A stretch of DNA of 64,000 nucleotides from Gemmatimonadaceae bacterium (lineage in GTDB: Bacteria > Gemmatimonadota > Gemmatimonadetes > Gemmatimonadales > Gemmatimonadaceae). A model generated the notes under the pieces. It was not told the origin of the DNA. It did not search any database and saw only the letters and a program-made list of their open reading frames with translations. Of this stretch, positions 45,784 through 54,804 are shown piece by piece. Numbering within the stretch: the first letter of the stretch is position 1; each line of letters begins with the position of its first letter. Location of the stretch: the NCBI GenBank assembly GCA_020852815.1, contig JADZAN010000028.1, forward strand, positions 62,001 to 126,000, in the 5' to 3' direction. A program made the position numbers and the translations under genes.

Positions 45784-46712
45784 CATTGTTTCCGGCGCTT
45801 TCCCTCGTACGGCTCCATGTGGATCAGCACCCCCTGCGCCTTGGGGACGGCGCCACGAATGGCGCTCTTCACCTTGCCGCTCACGATGTGCGCATCGTGC
45901 AGCGAGAGGGTGGGCTCGGACTGCACGTGGAGGTCGACGTGCAGTCCGGTGCCGGCGCGCCGCACCTTGAGCTTCTCCACGGCAAGTACGTCGGGGACGC
46001 CGAGCGCGGCGAGTCGCACCCGCTCCACCACTTCGGGGTTGGGGGCCCGGTCCATGAGGTCGAAGATGGCGGGGCGCACGAGGATGAGGGCGTTGATGGC
46101 GATGACGATCGCGGCGACGAGCGCGGCCCAGTCATCGGCCGACTCCCACCCCTTTCCCTTCCACAAGGCGATCGAGATTCCAACGAACGCGGCGACTGAG
46201 GTGATGGCGTCGCTTCGGTGATGCCATGCGTCGGCCTTCACCGCCGTGCTCTCTTCCTCGTTGCCCACCTGGAAGACGCGCCGAAAGAGCGTCTCCTTGA
46301 CCAGAACCACGACGATCAGGACGACGAGCGTGAACGGAGCCGGCGCATGGTGCGGTGTCCGGATCTCGCGCACGGCCTCGATCGTGATCCCGATGGAGGC
46401 GGCGAGGAGGAGGAGGGCGACGATGGCCGCGGCGAGCGACTCCGCCTTTCCGTAACCGAAGTGAAACTCGTCGTCCGCCTCACGCGAGGCGATGCGAAGC
46501 CCGCCCCAGACAATGGCCGACGAGAGGATGTCGGACGTCGACTCGACCGCGTCGGCCACCAGGGCGTACGAGTTTCCGAGGATCCCGGCGACGAACTTCA
46601 CGAGGGCCAGCACGGTGTTGACCAGGAGGCCGAGCTGGGCCGTCTGGATGCCGCGATGAGGCTGCCCCGCCGCTGGGGAGGGCGCGGCGTGCGGTAGCGA
46701 TGATTCCGTCAT
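45783..46712 (-). CDS. Cation diffusion facilitator (CDF) metal exporter
   Basis: A 309-residue inner-membrane protein that exchanges divalent metal (Zn, Fe, Mn, Co or Cd) for protons. Six hydrophobic helices are followed by a C-terminal cytoplasmic domain (EVVERVRLAALGVPDVLAVEKLKVRR, then HVDLHVQ). Metal ligands in helix 2 are ADAVESTSD, an ExxxD in place of HxxxD or DxxxD; in helix 5, DAWHHRSD gives HxxxD. The altered helix 2 ligand may shift metal choice. It ends in the bidirectional terminator and is 24 bases downstream of the M48 protease gene, so both may share a transcript. Confidence 0.9.
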   Translation of the reverse strand: MTESSLPHAAPSPAAGQPHRGIQTAQLGLLVNTVLALVKFVAGILGNSYALVADAVESTSDILSSAIVWGGLRIASREADDEFHFGYGKAESLAAAIVALLLLAASIGITIEAVREIRTPHHAPAPFTLVVLIVVVLVKETLFRRVFQVGNEEESTAVKADAWHHRSDAITSVAAFVGISIALWKGKGWESADDWAALVAAIVIAINALILVRPAIFDLMDRAPNPEVVERVRLAALGVPDVLAVEKLKVRRAGTGLHVDLHVQSEPTLSLHDAHIVSGKVKSAIRGAVPKAQGVLIHMEPYEGKRRKQ

Positions 46713-46736
46713 GGGTCGTGACGTAGCGTTGGCGCG

Positions 46737-48209
46737 CTACTCCACTACCACGCGCTTGACCAGCGTTCCCGACGGAATGGACGCCGTTGCATCGACGCCA
46801 TTGATGAGCGCGATGGTCGCCACCGGGACCGCCGAGGGATACTGCGTGTTGAAGTCGTTCAGCGTCATGGCGCGCGGGAGCGAGACCAGGCGCACGCGCA
46901 TCGGCTTGGCAGCGAGCGCCGCGGGATCGGTGAGGCGCGCGAACGATCCGATCGTTCCGCGGAACGCCCCATCGTACGTCCCGAACGTTTGCTGCGGCGT
47001 GATGGCGAGGAAGCGATAGGTGTTTCCGTCGAGCTGGATGAAGGCCACGTATCCGGCGAGCACCGTGCCGTCTTCCGTCTGTCCGCTGAACTGCCCCACT
47101 GCCGCAGGGAGTCCGTTGATCGCGCTCGTGCTCGTTGCCCCCGCCTTCACTCCCTGCTGGCCGAGGAACTGGGAGAGGAGCGTTTGCGGCGCGGCGTTCT
47201 CCGAGAGCTCGAGGACGATCTGCGCGTCGCCCTGGGCGCTGGCGGTGATCACGGCCGATGCGGTGTTCTGCGCCTTCCACCCGCTGGGGAGGGTGAAGCG
47301 GAACTTGAGCGTGGGGTGGAGGAAGGCGCCGGCGTTGAAGTAGCCCTGTCGCGGATCGTCGCCGAAGACCATTCCGTCGAGCGTGCGCAGGAAGACGTTG
47401 CGCTCGATGCGCTTGGCGGCTGCAACGGTGGGGCCTGCCTCGGCGATGCGTTCGGCGGTGCGCGCCACGCGGTTGCCGGGGTCGGGGTGCGTGGAGAGCC
47501 ATTCCGGGGTGCCGCGATTCCCGCCGCCGCTCACGCGCTCGAGCGTCTTGAACATCTCTCCCATCTCGTGCGGGTCGTAGCCGAGTCGCGTCATGTAGCG
47601 AAAGCCCAGGCCGTCGGCCTGCGTCTCGTCGTCGCGCCCGTACTTGAGGGAGAGGAGTCCGAGCCCCTGGGAGGCGATCCCGCTGAACTGCTGCAGCTCT
47701 GGGCGCACGATCATTCCTACCGTAAAGAGCCCGCCCAGGAGTTGTTGCTTGGAGAGTTGGGAGACCGAGTGCTTGGCGGTGACGTGTCCCACCTCGTGCC
47801 CCAGGACCGAGACGAGCTGCGCCTCGGAGTTCATGTGGGTGAGGATGCCGCGCGAGACGAAGATCGGTCCGCCGGGGAGGGCGAAGGCGTTGACGATGGG
47901 ATCGTCGACCACGGTGAACGACCAGGGGAGGCCGGGGCGCTCGCCGTTCTTCGCCACCTGTTGTCCCAGCGAGTTCACGTAGCGCTGCACGTTGCTGTCG
48001 GGGTAGATCCCCATCTGGGCCGCGGCGGCCTTGGCGCCGTCGAGCCCCATCTGGATCTCCTGCGACTCGCTGACGAGCGAGAGTTCGCGCTTCCCGGTGG
48101 CGGGATTGACGGCGCACGCGGCGAGACCGGCGAGGGCGGCGCCGGAGAGGGCGAGCAGCGCGAGGGCCGCTCGGAGGCCGCGGGGACGGTGGCGGCGAAT
48201 GATGGGCAT
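46737..48209 (-). CDS. M48-family lipoprotein metalloprotease
   Basis: A 490-residue lipoprotein (lipobox L-A-A-C, Cys32) with a peptidase family M48 domain at about 60-270. Zinc-binding HEVGH lies at 138-142 and the third ligand Glu in DETQADGLGFRYM. SMART features such as FALPGGPIFVSRG and EWLSTHPDPGNRV match BepA/YfgC-like and Loi-type proteins, which clear misassembled outer-membrane proteins. The C-terminal 200 residues are a separate beta-rich domain (HPTLKFRFTLPSGWKAQN), seen in many homologues. It is upstream of the CDF exporter gene. Confidence 0.9.
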   Translation of the reverse strand: MPIIRRHRPRGLRAALALLALSGAALAGLAACAVNPATGKRELSLVSESQEIQMGLDGAKAAAAQMGIYPDSNVQRYVNSLGQQVAKNGERPGLPWSFTVVDDPIVNAFALPGGPIFVSRGILTHMNSEAQLVSVLGHEVGHVTAKHSVSQLSKQQLLGGLFTVGMIVRPELQQFSGIASQGLGLLSLKYGRDDETQADGLGFRYMTRLGYDPHEMGEMFKTLERVSGGGNRGTPEWLSTHPDPGNRVARTAERIAEAGPTVAAAKRIERNVFLRTLDGMVFGDDPRQGYFNAGAFLHPTLKFRFTLPSGWKAQNTASAVITASAQGDAQIVLELSENAAPQTLLSQFLGQQGVKAGATSTSAINGLPAAVGQFSGQTEDGTVLAGYVAFIQLDGNTYRFLAITPQQTFGTYDGAFRGTIGSFARLTDPAALAAKPMRVRLVSLPRAMTLNDFNTQYPSAVPVATIALINGVDATASIPSGTLVKRVVVE

Positions 48210-48409
48210 GGCGGGGGTGCGAACGGGTGGCCCGGTGCGATCCGGGTCGAGCGGGTTTGCCGTGTTGAAAGGAAACCGGGAAGGTGGCTGCCGTCGAGAC
48301 TTGGGCGCGCGTGTCGCGCCCTGGCAGCGCCGTGGAAGCGCCCTTCCCCTTTCGGGACTGGCGTCCTACGTTGGCCTCCCGAACCCGTCCCAACCACGAC
48401 GTTGCTCAC

Positions 48410-49138
48410 ATGCTGCATCTCTCTCGTACCCCTCGCGCCGTCCGTAGGGTCGGCGCCTCGAGTCTTTGCACCGTGGCCGTGCTGGCGGCCCTAGCCGTGG
48501 TCATGAGCGTGCCGCAGCCGCTGGAGGCGCAGGAGAAGGCGGGGGCGTGGGTATCGCTGTTCGACGGCAAGACGATGGCGGGGTGGCGTGGCTACCGACA
48601 GAAGTCGGTGCCGGCCGGGTGGCAGGTGGTGGGCGGGGCGATCACGCGTGTGGGACAGGGGGGTGACATCATCACCGACGGCCAGTTCGCCGACTTCGAG
48701 CTGGAGCTGGAGTGGAAGGTCGATTCCGTGGGGAACAGCGGGATCTTCTACCGCGCCACCGAGTCGACGGAGCGCATCTTCGAGAACGCGACCGAGATGC
48801 AGGTGCTGGACAACGTGCGCCATCCCGACAACAAGACGCCGTTGACGCTGGCGGGGGCCAACTACGGATTGTATCCGGCGCCGGCCGACGCGGCCAAGCC
48901 GGCGGGCGAGTGGAACGCCGTCCGTATCGTGGCCCGGGGGGCGCACGTGGAGCACTGGCTCAACGGGAAGCAGCTCTTCGCCTACGAGATGTGGAGCGAC
49001 GACTGGAAGCGGCGTGTTGCCGGGAGCAAGTTCGCGCAGTGGCCGTCGTACGGGCTGTCGCGCAAGGGGCACATCGGGCTGCAGGACCACGGCGACCGCG
49101 TGCAGTTCCGCAACATCCGCATTCGTCCGCTGACGTGA
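48410..49138 (+). CDS. DUF1080 protein, 3-keto-disaccharide hydrolase family
   Basis: A 242-residue secreted protein (signal peptide ending near LEAQE) made of one DUF1080 concanavalin-like fold. Conserved features are WVSLFDGKTMAGWRGY, DFELELEWKVDSVGNSGIFYR, EMQVLDN, and EWNAVRIVARGAHVEHWLNGKQL. Known members cleave 3-keto-glycosides after a separate enzyme has oxidised the sugar at C3. A Gfo/Idh/MocA oxidoreductase, a family with sugar 3-dehydrogenases, follows two genes later with a nucleoside-type MFS permease between, so a keto-sugar pathway is likely. The ATG at 48410 is chosen because it directly precedes the signal peptide; the longer frame would add 42 unlike residues. Confidence 0.85.
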   Translation: MLHLSRTPRAVRRVGASSLCTVAVLAALAVVMSVPQPLEAQEKAGAWVSLFDGKTMAGWRGYRQKSVPAGWQVVGGAITRVGQGGDIITDGQFADFELELEWKVDSVGNSGIFYRATESTERIFENATEMQVLDNVRHPDNKTPLTLAGANYGLYPAPADAAKPAGEWNAVRIVARGAHVEHWLNGKQLFAYEMWSDDWKRRVAGSKFAQWPSYGLSRKGHIGLQDHGDRVQFRNIRIRPLT

Positions 49139-49238
49139 GCGTATCGCGCGCCCGGGTGCAATCGTTCCCACCGCGCGCTGATCGATGGATGCACCTGCGC
49201 TGTGGCGCTTCCCCTTCATCCTTCACCACTCCCACCGG

Positions 49239-50471
49239 ATGTCCACGCGATTCTCCCTCTCGCTCATGATGTTCCTCCAGTACTTCATCTGGGGGAGCTG
49301 GTTTGTCACGATGGGGACCTACCTGGGGCAGGGACTCCATTTCGAGGATGCGCAGATTGGCCTGGCGTACGGCGCCACGGCGATCGCCGCGCTGGTCTCC
49401 CCGTTCTTTGTCGGGATGGTGGCCGACCGCTTCTTCGCCTCGGAGAAGCTGCTGGCCATTTTGCATCTGGCGGGGGCGGCGCTGATGTACCTCGTGTCGA
49501 AGCAGACGACGTTCGGGACGTTCTATCCGCTCCTGATCGCCTACGCGCTGTGCTACATGCCCACGCTCTCGCTCACCAACTCCATCTCGTTCCACCACGT
49601 AAAGGATCCGGCGAACGACTTCCCGCTGATCCGCGTGCTGGGCACCATCGGCTGGATCGTGGCGGGAATCGTGATCGGGAAGGTGCTCAAGGCCGACGCC
49701 CTCGCCACGCCGATGCTCGTGGCCGCCGGCGCCTCGGCGTTGATGGGGCTCTTTGCCTTCCTGCTCCCGCACACGCCGCCCAAGGGGGCCGGGGCACCGT
49801 TCAGCATTCGCGACGCCTTCGGGCTCGATGCCTTGCAGCTCCTCAAGGATCGTGACTTCCTGGTCTTCACGTTAGGCTCGTTCCTGCTCTGCATCCCGCT
49901 GCAGTTCTACTACTCGTTCGCCAACCCCTTCCTCAACGAGATCGGCGCGCCGGAGCCGGCCTTCATCCAGACCTTCGGGCAGATGTCGGAGATCGGCTTC
50001 ATGCTCCTCCTCCCGTTCGCGCTCAAGCGCCTGGGAATCAAGGTCATCATGCTCACCGGGATGCTGGCGTGGGCGCTGCGCTACCTGGCGTTCAGCAATG
50101 GCGACGCGGGGAGCGGGATGTGGCTCATTTACGCCGGGATCCTGCTGCACGGCATCTGTTACGACTTCTTCTTCGTGAGCGGGCAGATCTACACCGACGA
50201 GAAGGCAGGACCAAAGATCCGCGCCGCGGCACAGGGCTTCATCAACTTCGTCACCAACGGGGTGGGCTACTTCATTGGCGCGTTTGTCTCGGGCGCCGTG
50301 GTGGGGAAGTACTCGACCCCCAACCCCTCGTGCGCGGACACCGCCACCGACTGTCTCAAGGTCGTGCACGACTGGCCGGGGATCTGGCTCGTCCCCTCCC
50401 TCGGCGCCGCCGTGGTGTTCGTGATCTTCCTCTTCCTGTTCCGCCCGCGTACGCAGGGCGCGGCCGCATAA
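49239..50471 (+). CDS. MFS permease, nucleoside:H+ symporter (NupG-like) family
   Basis: A 410-residue inner-membrane transporter with twelve hydrophobic segments. The N-terminal part ([24 protein letters not shown]) and the [22 protein letters not shown] loop match the NupG/XapB/YegT group. [13 protein letters not shown]-like and later [21 protein letters not shown] segments are also typical. In Bacteroidota and relatives these permeases often sit with DUF1080 and Gfo/Idh/MocA genes, where they more likely carry sugars or keto-sugars than nucleosides. The ATG at 49239 starts the first helix cleanly. Confidence 0.87.
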   Translation: MSTRFSLSLMMFLQYFIWGSWFVTMGTYLGQGLHFEDAQIGLAYGATAIAALVSPFFVGMVADRFFASEKLLAILHLAGAALMYLVSKQTTFGTFYPLLIAYALCYMPTLSLTNSISFHHVKDPANDFPLIRVLGTIGWIVAGIVIGKVLKADALATPMLVAAGASALMGLFAFLLPHTPPKGAGAPFSIRDAFGLDALQLLKDRDFLVFTLGSFLLCIPLQFYYSFANPFLNEIGAPEPAFIQTFGQMSEIGFMLLLPFALKRLGIKVIMLTGMLAWALRYLAFSNGDAGSGMWLIYAGILLHGICYDFFFVSGQIYTDEKAGPKIRAAAQGFINFVTNGVGYFIGAFVSGAVVGKYSTPNPSCADTATDCLKVVHDWPGIWLVPSLGAAVVFVIFLFLFRPRTQGAAA

Positions 50472-50520
50472 CAGCGCCGCCACGACCCCTCGTCCCCAGC
50501 CTTCGCTAGGTCAGGCTTCT

Positions 50521-50560
50521 CGTCCTCTCGTCTTCTCGTCTTCTCGTCTTCTCGTCTTCT
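50521..50560. repeat. Tandem octamer CGTCTTCT, five copies, directly before an ATG
   Basis: Five units of eight bases run from 50521 to 50560; four are exactly CGTCTTCT and the first is CGTCCTCT. One C separates the array from the ATG of the Gfo/Idh/MocA gene, so it fills the place of a Shine-Dalgarno site. The same octamer in the same phase lies before the second Gfo/Idh/MocA gene near 59.7 kb. Confidence 0.95.
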
Positions 50561-50561
50561 C

Positions 50562-51899
50562 ATGAGTGATTCCATCTCCCGTCGCGACTCCATCAAGCAG
50601 ACCGCGGCGAGCGTTGCCGCCTTCACCATCCTTCCGCGCCACGTGCTGGGCAAGGGACACCGCGCGCCGTCCGATACGCTCAACGTTGCGTGCATAGGCG
50701 TGGGCGGAATGGGGTTCAACGACGTGAAGGGGTTCGCGCACGAGAACGTGTATGCGCTCTGCGATGTCGACAGCCGCAACCTGGAGCGCGCCGCGCGCGC
50801 CTTCCCGCAGGCCAAGCTGTTCAAGGACTATCGCGAGCTGTTTGCCAGGGAGGGGGCGAACTTCGACGTGGCGGCGGTGTCGACCCCCGACCACTCGCAC
50901 GCGCCGGCCACGATGATGGCGCTCAAAGCGGGAAAGCATGTCTACACCCAGAAGCCGCTGGCGCGCACGGTGGGTGAAGTGCGCGCCCTCAAGGACGAGG
51001 CGGCGCGCCGGCCCAAGCAGTCGACGCAGATGGGGAACCAGGGGCATGCCGGCGAGGGGATCCGCCAGATCCGCGAGATGGTCGAGGCGGGGCTCATCGG
51101 GACGGTGCAGCGCGTGGAGTTCTGGACCAATCGCCCCATCTGGCCACAGGCCATCACGCGTCCCACCGAGATGCACTACGTCCCGCCAACGTTCGACTGG
51201 GATCTCTGGTTAGGCCCGGCCGCCGAGCGTCCGTTCCATCCGGGATACGCGCACTTCAACTGGCGCGGCTGGTGGGACTTCGGGACGGGGGCCATGGGGG
51301 ACATGGCGTGCCACATCATGGACGCCTCGTTCTGGGTGCTGGGGCTCAAGTACCCGACGCGCGTGATTCCCGAGTCGACCGGGCTCTTTGCCGAGACGGC
51401 TCCCAAGATGTCGCGCATCACGTACGAGTTCCCGGCCGCCAACGGACGTCCCGCCGTCACGCTCACCTGGCGCGACGGGAGCCTGTATCCGCCGCGCCCC
51501 GAGGAATGGGGGATGGCGCGCGACTGGGTCCCCGATGCCGACGGCGGGCAGTTGTGGATCGGCGACAAGGGGACGCTCATTGCGGGCACCTACGGGCAGA
51601 ACCCCGAGCTGTGCGATCCGGCCAGGCAGGCAGCACTGGTGAAGGCGATGCCCGCCAAGAAGTACGCGCGCACCGAAGGGGTCTACAAGGAGCTCACCAC
51701 GGCGATCCGGGGTGGTGGGCAGCCGGGTTCGAACTTCGCGGGTTATGCGGGGCCGCTGACCGAGATGATCGTGTTAGGCAACCTGGCGGTGCGCTCGGGG
51801 CGGACGATCGAGCTGGACCCGGCGACCGGCGTGCTCAAGACGGGGGGGATTCCGCCGGAGTGGATCATGCCGACGTATCGCAGCGGGTGGTCGTTGTAA
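50562..51899 (+). CDS. Tat-exported Gfo/Idh/MocA-family oxidoreductase
   Basis: A 445-residue NAD(P)-dependent oxidoreductase that probably acts on sugars or keto-sugars. It starts with a twin-arginine signal (SRRDSIKQTAASVAAF), so it is exported folded with its cofactor. The Rossmann part has VACIGVGGMGFNDVKGF, CDVDSRNLERAARAFP, VSTPDHSHAPATMMALKAGKHVYTQKP (catalytic Lys region). The C-terminal half has WWDFGTGAMGDMACHIMDASFWVLG. A polypyrimidine octamer array stands just before the ATG and no ribosome binding site is seen. It follows a MFS permease by 90 bases and is closed by a strong hairpin. Confidence 0.9.
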   Translation: MSDSISRRDSIKQTAASVAAFTILPRHVLGKGHRAPSDTLNVACIGVGGMGFNDVKGFAHENVYALCDVDSRNLERAARAFPQAKLFKDYRELFAREGANFDVAAVSTPDHSHAPATMMALKAGKHVYTQKPLARTVGEVRALKDEAARRPKQSTQMGNQGHAGEGIRQIREMVEAGLIGTVQRVEFWTNRPIWPQAITRPTEMHYVPPTFDWDLWLGPAAERPFHPGYAHFNWRGWWDFGTGAMGDMACHIMDASFWVLGLKYPTRVIPESTGLFAETAPKMSRITYEFPAANGRPAVTLTWRDGSLYPPRPEEWGMARDWVPDADGGQLWIGDKGTLIAGTYGQNPELCDPARQAALVKAMPAKKYARTEGVYKELTTAIRGGGQPGSNFAGYAGPLTEMIVLGNLAVRSGRTIELDPATGVLKTGGIPPEWIMPTYRSGWSL

Positions 51900-51927
51900 C
51901 GTCCCACCTGCGGTCGGAGGATGGCAG

Positions 51928-51963
51928 ACAAAGCGGGCGGCGCGAATGCGCCGCCCGCTTTGT
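51928..51963. terminator. Bidirectional terminator, 16-bp perfect stem
   Basis: ACAAAGCGGGCGGCGC (51928-51943) and its exact complement (51948-51963) flank the loop GAAT. It lies between the convergent Gfo/Idh/MocA and small lipoprotein genes, and overlaps the latter's stop codon by one base. AAA and TTT tracts flank the GC stem on both sides, so it can end transcripts in both directions. Confidence 0.92.
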
Positions 51964-52508
51964 TACTGCGCGACCGTCAACACGGTTGGCGTGGCCTCCA
52001 GCGGATCCGCGTTCTCCGCGCTGCTAGTGGCAGCGCTTCCACGAAGCGAGGCCGTCACCCGATACACGCCCGCGGGAACTATCGCGCCAGTGTCGTTGCG
52101 CCCGTCCCAGCGCACATCGAGCACCCAATCATTGCCCGGCTCGAGTGTGCGCGCGTGCGAGATGAGGACGACGGATGGCGACTTGAGCGAGTGCCAGACG
52201 ACTGCATTCGTGCTGTTGGATGTGATGACGACGTCGAGATCGGGAGTATCGGGGGTCGATCCGGAGTAGTTCAGGACGCGTCCCGATTGGCCGGCGTTGA
52301 TGACGCGCACGGTAAAGTTTGTCCCTTGTCCGACCTTGGCGGCATTTGGATGCGTGACCGTCAGGCGGACGGTGCCCTGGGCGGGGGGCGTGGGCGCCGC
52401 ACATCCATTGGCCGCCACCATCATCGCGAGAGCTGTGACCAGGGGGCGAATGGTGGTGCGACGGATTGTTGGTGTTGGGATGCGGGGTCGCATGGCGCCA
52501 ATATTCAC
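51963..52508 (-). CDS. Small lipoprotein with BsuPI-like beta domain
   Basis: A 181-residue lipoprotein with a lipobox (A-N-G-C, near residue 36) after a hydrophobic stretch (LVTALAMMVA). The mature part resembles the BsuPI intracellular-proteinase-inhibitor fold: VRVINAGQSGRVLNYSGSTPD, then VVWHSLKSPSVVL, then WVLDVRWDGRNDTG and VPAGVYRVTASLRG. It is probably an envelope protein; a protease-inhibitor role is only a possibility. A start five codons later is also possible. Confidence 0.7.
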   Translation of the reverse strand: MNIGAMRPRIPTPTIRRTTIRPLVTALAMMVAANGCAAPTPPAQGTVRLTVTHPNAAKVGQGTNFTVRVINAGQSGRVLNYSGSTPDTPDLDVVITSNSTNAVVWHSLKSPSVVLISHARTLEPGNDWVLDVRWDGRNDTGAIVPAGVYRVTASLRGSAATSSAENADPLEATPTVLTVAQ

Positions 52509-52534
52509 TTCCTACATCCCCACAACAACCACCC

Positions 52535-53548
52535 CTACGGCCGATCAGGATACGCAAACGGCGCCAGCCACACACGCCACTGGCGATCGATGTCCGACGG
52601 ATCAGCCGTAAAGGAGCGCGCCGCGGCGAGCGCGCCAATCACGTTCCCGCCGGTGAGCGCGGTGCGCACTACGTCCCTCATGAAGTCCGGGCCCTCGCGC
52701 TTGGAAATGAACTGGAGCAGTGAGTACGTCGCCGCCGCGTAGCGCATGCGTCCTTCCAGCGGCGGGAGCCTGCCACGCCCGAGGCGCCCACCCAGTCGCG
52801 CCGAGGCTTCGAGCGGCGGCTGTCCCCCGGCGTCGCCATCGCGCACGAAGGGCGCCAGGCATGCGGCGTCGCACGAGCCGGCGCTCCACATCTCCGCAAC
52901 CGACGGGAGCGAGTCGCGCTGCAGCGCCAGCTGCGTGAGCCATAGCTCGTGCACGGGCGACTCGGCCACCCCTTGCAGCAGCCCCAGGCGCAACCACGCC
53001 GGGACCGACTCGCGCGACATCCAGCCGAGGGTGGAGCTGTCTGTGGGGACCAGGTCGCGCACCAGACTTGCCATCCACTCGCGCGCGGTGGCCAGCACCA
53101 CCGCCGATGCCACGTGCATGGCCTCGGGGACTCGCGGGCGTCCACCGTCGTCGCGCCGCAGCGAGACCGGGAATGGCGCGAGCTGTCGCGCCCCCACGCG
53201 CACGGAGACCTGGACGGCGCGCTGGTCGCTCTCCAGGCGAACGACCGCCTCGGCGGGGCGCTCGCCAAAGAGGCGATCGTAGGCGCGCGCGGCGGCGTTG
53301 AGTTCGACGCGAGTCTCCTCCACCAGGTCGCGCCGATTGGAGAACAGAATGAAGCCGACGCCGCGGGTGGAGTCGGGGACCGGGAGGAGTTCGGTCTCGC
53401 GCAGCGACGGCGCTCTCCCGATGGGACCGCCGCCTATCGCGGTCGAGGGACCGGCCAGGCAGCCGGCGCTGACGAGGGGGGCGGCAATAACGGCGGCGGC
53501 AGCCAGCTTCGAGGCGGCGCGCCGCACGCGAGGATTGATGAGAGGCAC
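52535..53548 (-). CDS. Lipoprotein, possibly degenerate peptidase-MA-like
   Basis: A 337-residue lipoprotein (lipobox S-A-G-C near residue 26) beginning with GTG at 53546-53548. The layout recalls peptidase-MA-like proteins, in which HExxH is followed by a P-x-W-L-x-E-G segment. Here the matching places read LATAREWMASLV and SVPAWLRLGLLQGVAE, so the His/Glu zinc motif is missing. Near the end, YAAATYSLLQFISKREGPDFMRDVVRTALTGG matches the usual C-terminal helices. It is therefore either a dead protease homologue or a different family. It lies 26 bases upstream of the BsuPI-like gene in the same direction. The start lacks a good ribosome binding site. Confidence 0.68.
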   Translation of the reverse strand: MPLINPRVRRAASKLAAAAVIAAPLVSAGCLAGPSTAIGGGPIGRAPSLRETELLPVPDSTRGVGFILFSNRRDLVEETRVELNAAARAYDRLFGERPAEAVVRLESDQRAVQVSVRVGARQLAPFPVSLRRDDGGRPRVPEAMHVASAVVLATAREWMASLVRDLVPTDSSTLGWMSRESVPAWLRLGLLQGVAESPVHELWLTQLALQRDSLPSVAEMWSAGSCDAACLAPFVRDGDAGGQPPLEASARLGGRLGRGRLPPLEGRMRYAAATYSLLQFISKREGPDFMRDVVRTALTGGNVIGALAAARSFTADPSDIDRQWRVWLAPFAYPDRP

Positions 53549-53643
53549 GGGCGAGTGGCGGGAGGGAGCTGGCGCGATGCGCGCTCGATGGACGATAACC
53601 AGACACCGTCCGCCGGGTGTACCCGGCCGCGCCACTCGCTGCG

Positions 53644-54804
53644 CTATTTCCGCACGATGGCCTCGCGCACGGGCTGGCCGGCCCTCGGGTTCCGCGCGTT
53701 CCAGTCGTGGCCGAGTAGTGCGGCGACCGTGGCGGCCACCTGCGACTGGGTGACTGGGGTTCCGGCGGTGCGTTCGCCTAACGCCGGCGTGTCGGGGCCG
53801 ATGATCGCCATCCAGATGTGCTCGGCCCCGTCGACGTCCTGGCCGTGGTCGCGCCACGCGTCGGGGCCACTCCCGCGCCCGTGGTCGGTGGTGATGATGA
53901 AGGTCGTGGTGCCGCGGTACTGCGGCATGGCCTGCATCGTCTTCCACAGCTCGCCGATGAAGGCGTCCACCTGGTGCGCGGAGCGGAGGAGGAGGTCGTA
54001 CATCCCCGAGTGCGCCCATTCGTCGGTCTCGCCATAGCCAACGAAGAGGAGGCGCGGTTTGCGGCTGGCGACGAGTTCCCTGGCCGCCATCTGCATCGGT
54101 GCATCGAAGGCGTTGTTCTCCCACATGCGGACGGAGCTGCGGTACCACTCGTCGACGAACTGCATCCGCGCCGTCGGGGTGCGGACGCTGGCGAAGGGTT
54201 CATCCCATCCGTCGAGCACGGGGAAGCGGGCGCGATCGCGATTGAGGATGCGCCGGAAGGCATCCCACGTGGCCACGGCGGCGACGCGCCCCGCGAGTGA
54301 TGGTTGCGAGGCAAGCCACTCGAAGACCGTCTCGTTCGGGTTGGGCGGATAGTCGTTGGAGTCGATGCGCGGATCGAAGGCGCCGGTGAAGATCTCGTTG
54401 TAGCCGGGGTACGAGAACTTCATGGTGTTGGTGATGTGGGCGTCGCCGCCCTTGGTGCGATTGCCGTAGATGACGCCCTGCCTGGCGACCGTTCCCCACA
54501 GGAAGGGGAGGAGCGCCTCGCGGCGCGCATCCGGCGTGTCGCGCCAGAAGTCGCGGAGGAGGGCGGTGGTGTCGCGCACCCCACCGGGCTTGCGGCTGAC
54601 GAGGGCACGCTCGGCGCCGGTGAACACTTCCTGCCAGCGCAGCCCGTCGGTGACGATGAGGACGACATTGCGGGTGCGGGGCTGCGCCGCGGCGGCGCGC
54701 GCGTGAAGCGCGCACAGCGTGACAGACGCGGCGACGATGGCGATGAGGCGGGAGATGCGCATGCGAGCGATTGACCTGTCGATTGGCCTAAAGGGAAGCG
54801 GCAT
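53644..54804 (-). CDS. Secreted alkaline-phosphatase-superfamily protein (phosphodiesterase type)
   Basis: A 386-residue exported metallo-enzyme resembling nucleotide pyrophosphatases/phosphodiesterases. A signal peptide (RLIAIVAASVTLCALHARA) is followed by NVVLIVTDGLRWQEVFTGA, with metal-binding Asp and nucleophilic Thr. Then come YPGYNEIFTG, LLFVGYGETDEWAHSG (Asp and His ligands) and FIITTDHGRG (Asp-His). It may cleave phosphodiesters in the periplasm. The ATG at 54802-54804 overlaps the TGA of the upstream amidohydrolase gene (TGATG), so the pair is coupled; an internal ATG at 54762 would also keep the signal peptide. Confidence 0.85.
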   Translation of the reverse strand: MPLPFRPIDRSIARMRISRLIAIVAASVTLCALHARAAAAQPRTRNVVLIVTDGLRWQEVFTGAERALVSRKPGGVRDTTALLRDFWRDTPDARREALLPFLWGTVARQGVIYGNRTKGGDAHITNTMKFSYPGYNEIFTGAFDPRIDSNDYPPNPNETVFEWLASQPSLAGRVAAVATWDAFRRILNRDRARFPVLDGWDEPFASVRTPTARMQFVDEWYRSSVRMWENNAFDAPMQMAARELVASRKPRLLFVGYGETDEWAHSGMYDLLLRSAHQVDAFIGELWKTMQAMPQYRGTTTFIITTDHGRGSGPDAWRDHGQDVDGAEHIWMAIIGPDTPALGERTAGTPVTQSQVAATVAALLGHDWNARNPRAGQPVREAIVRK

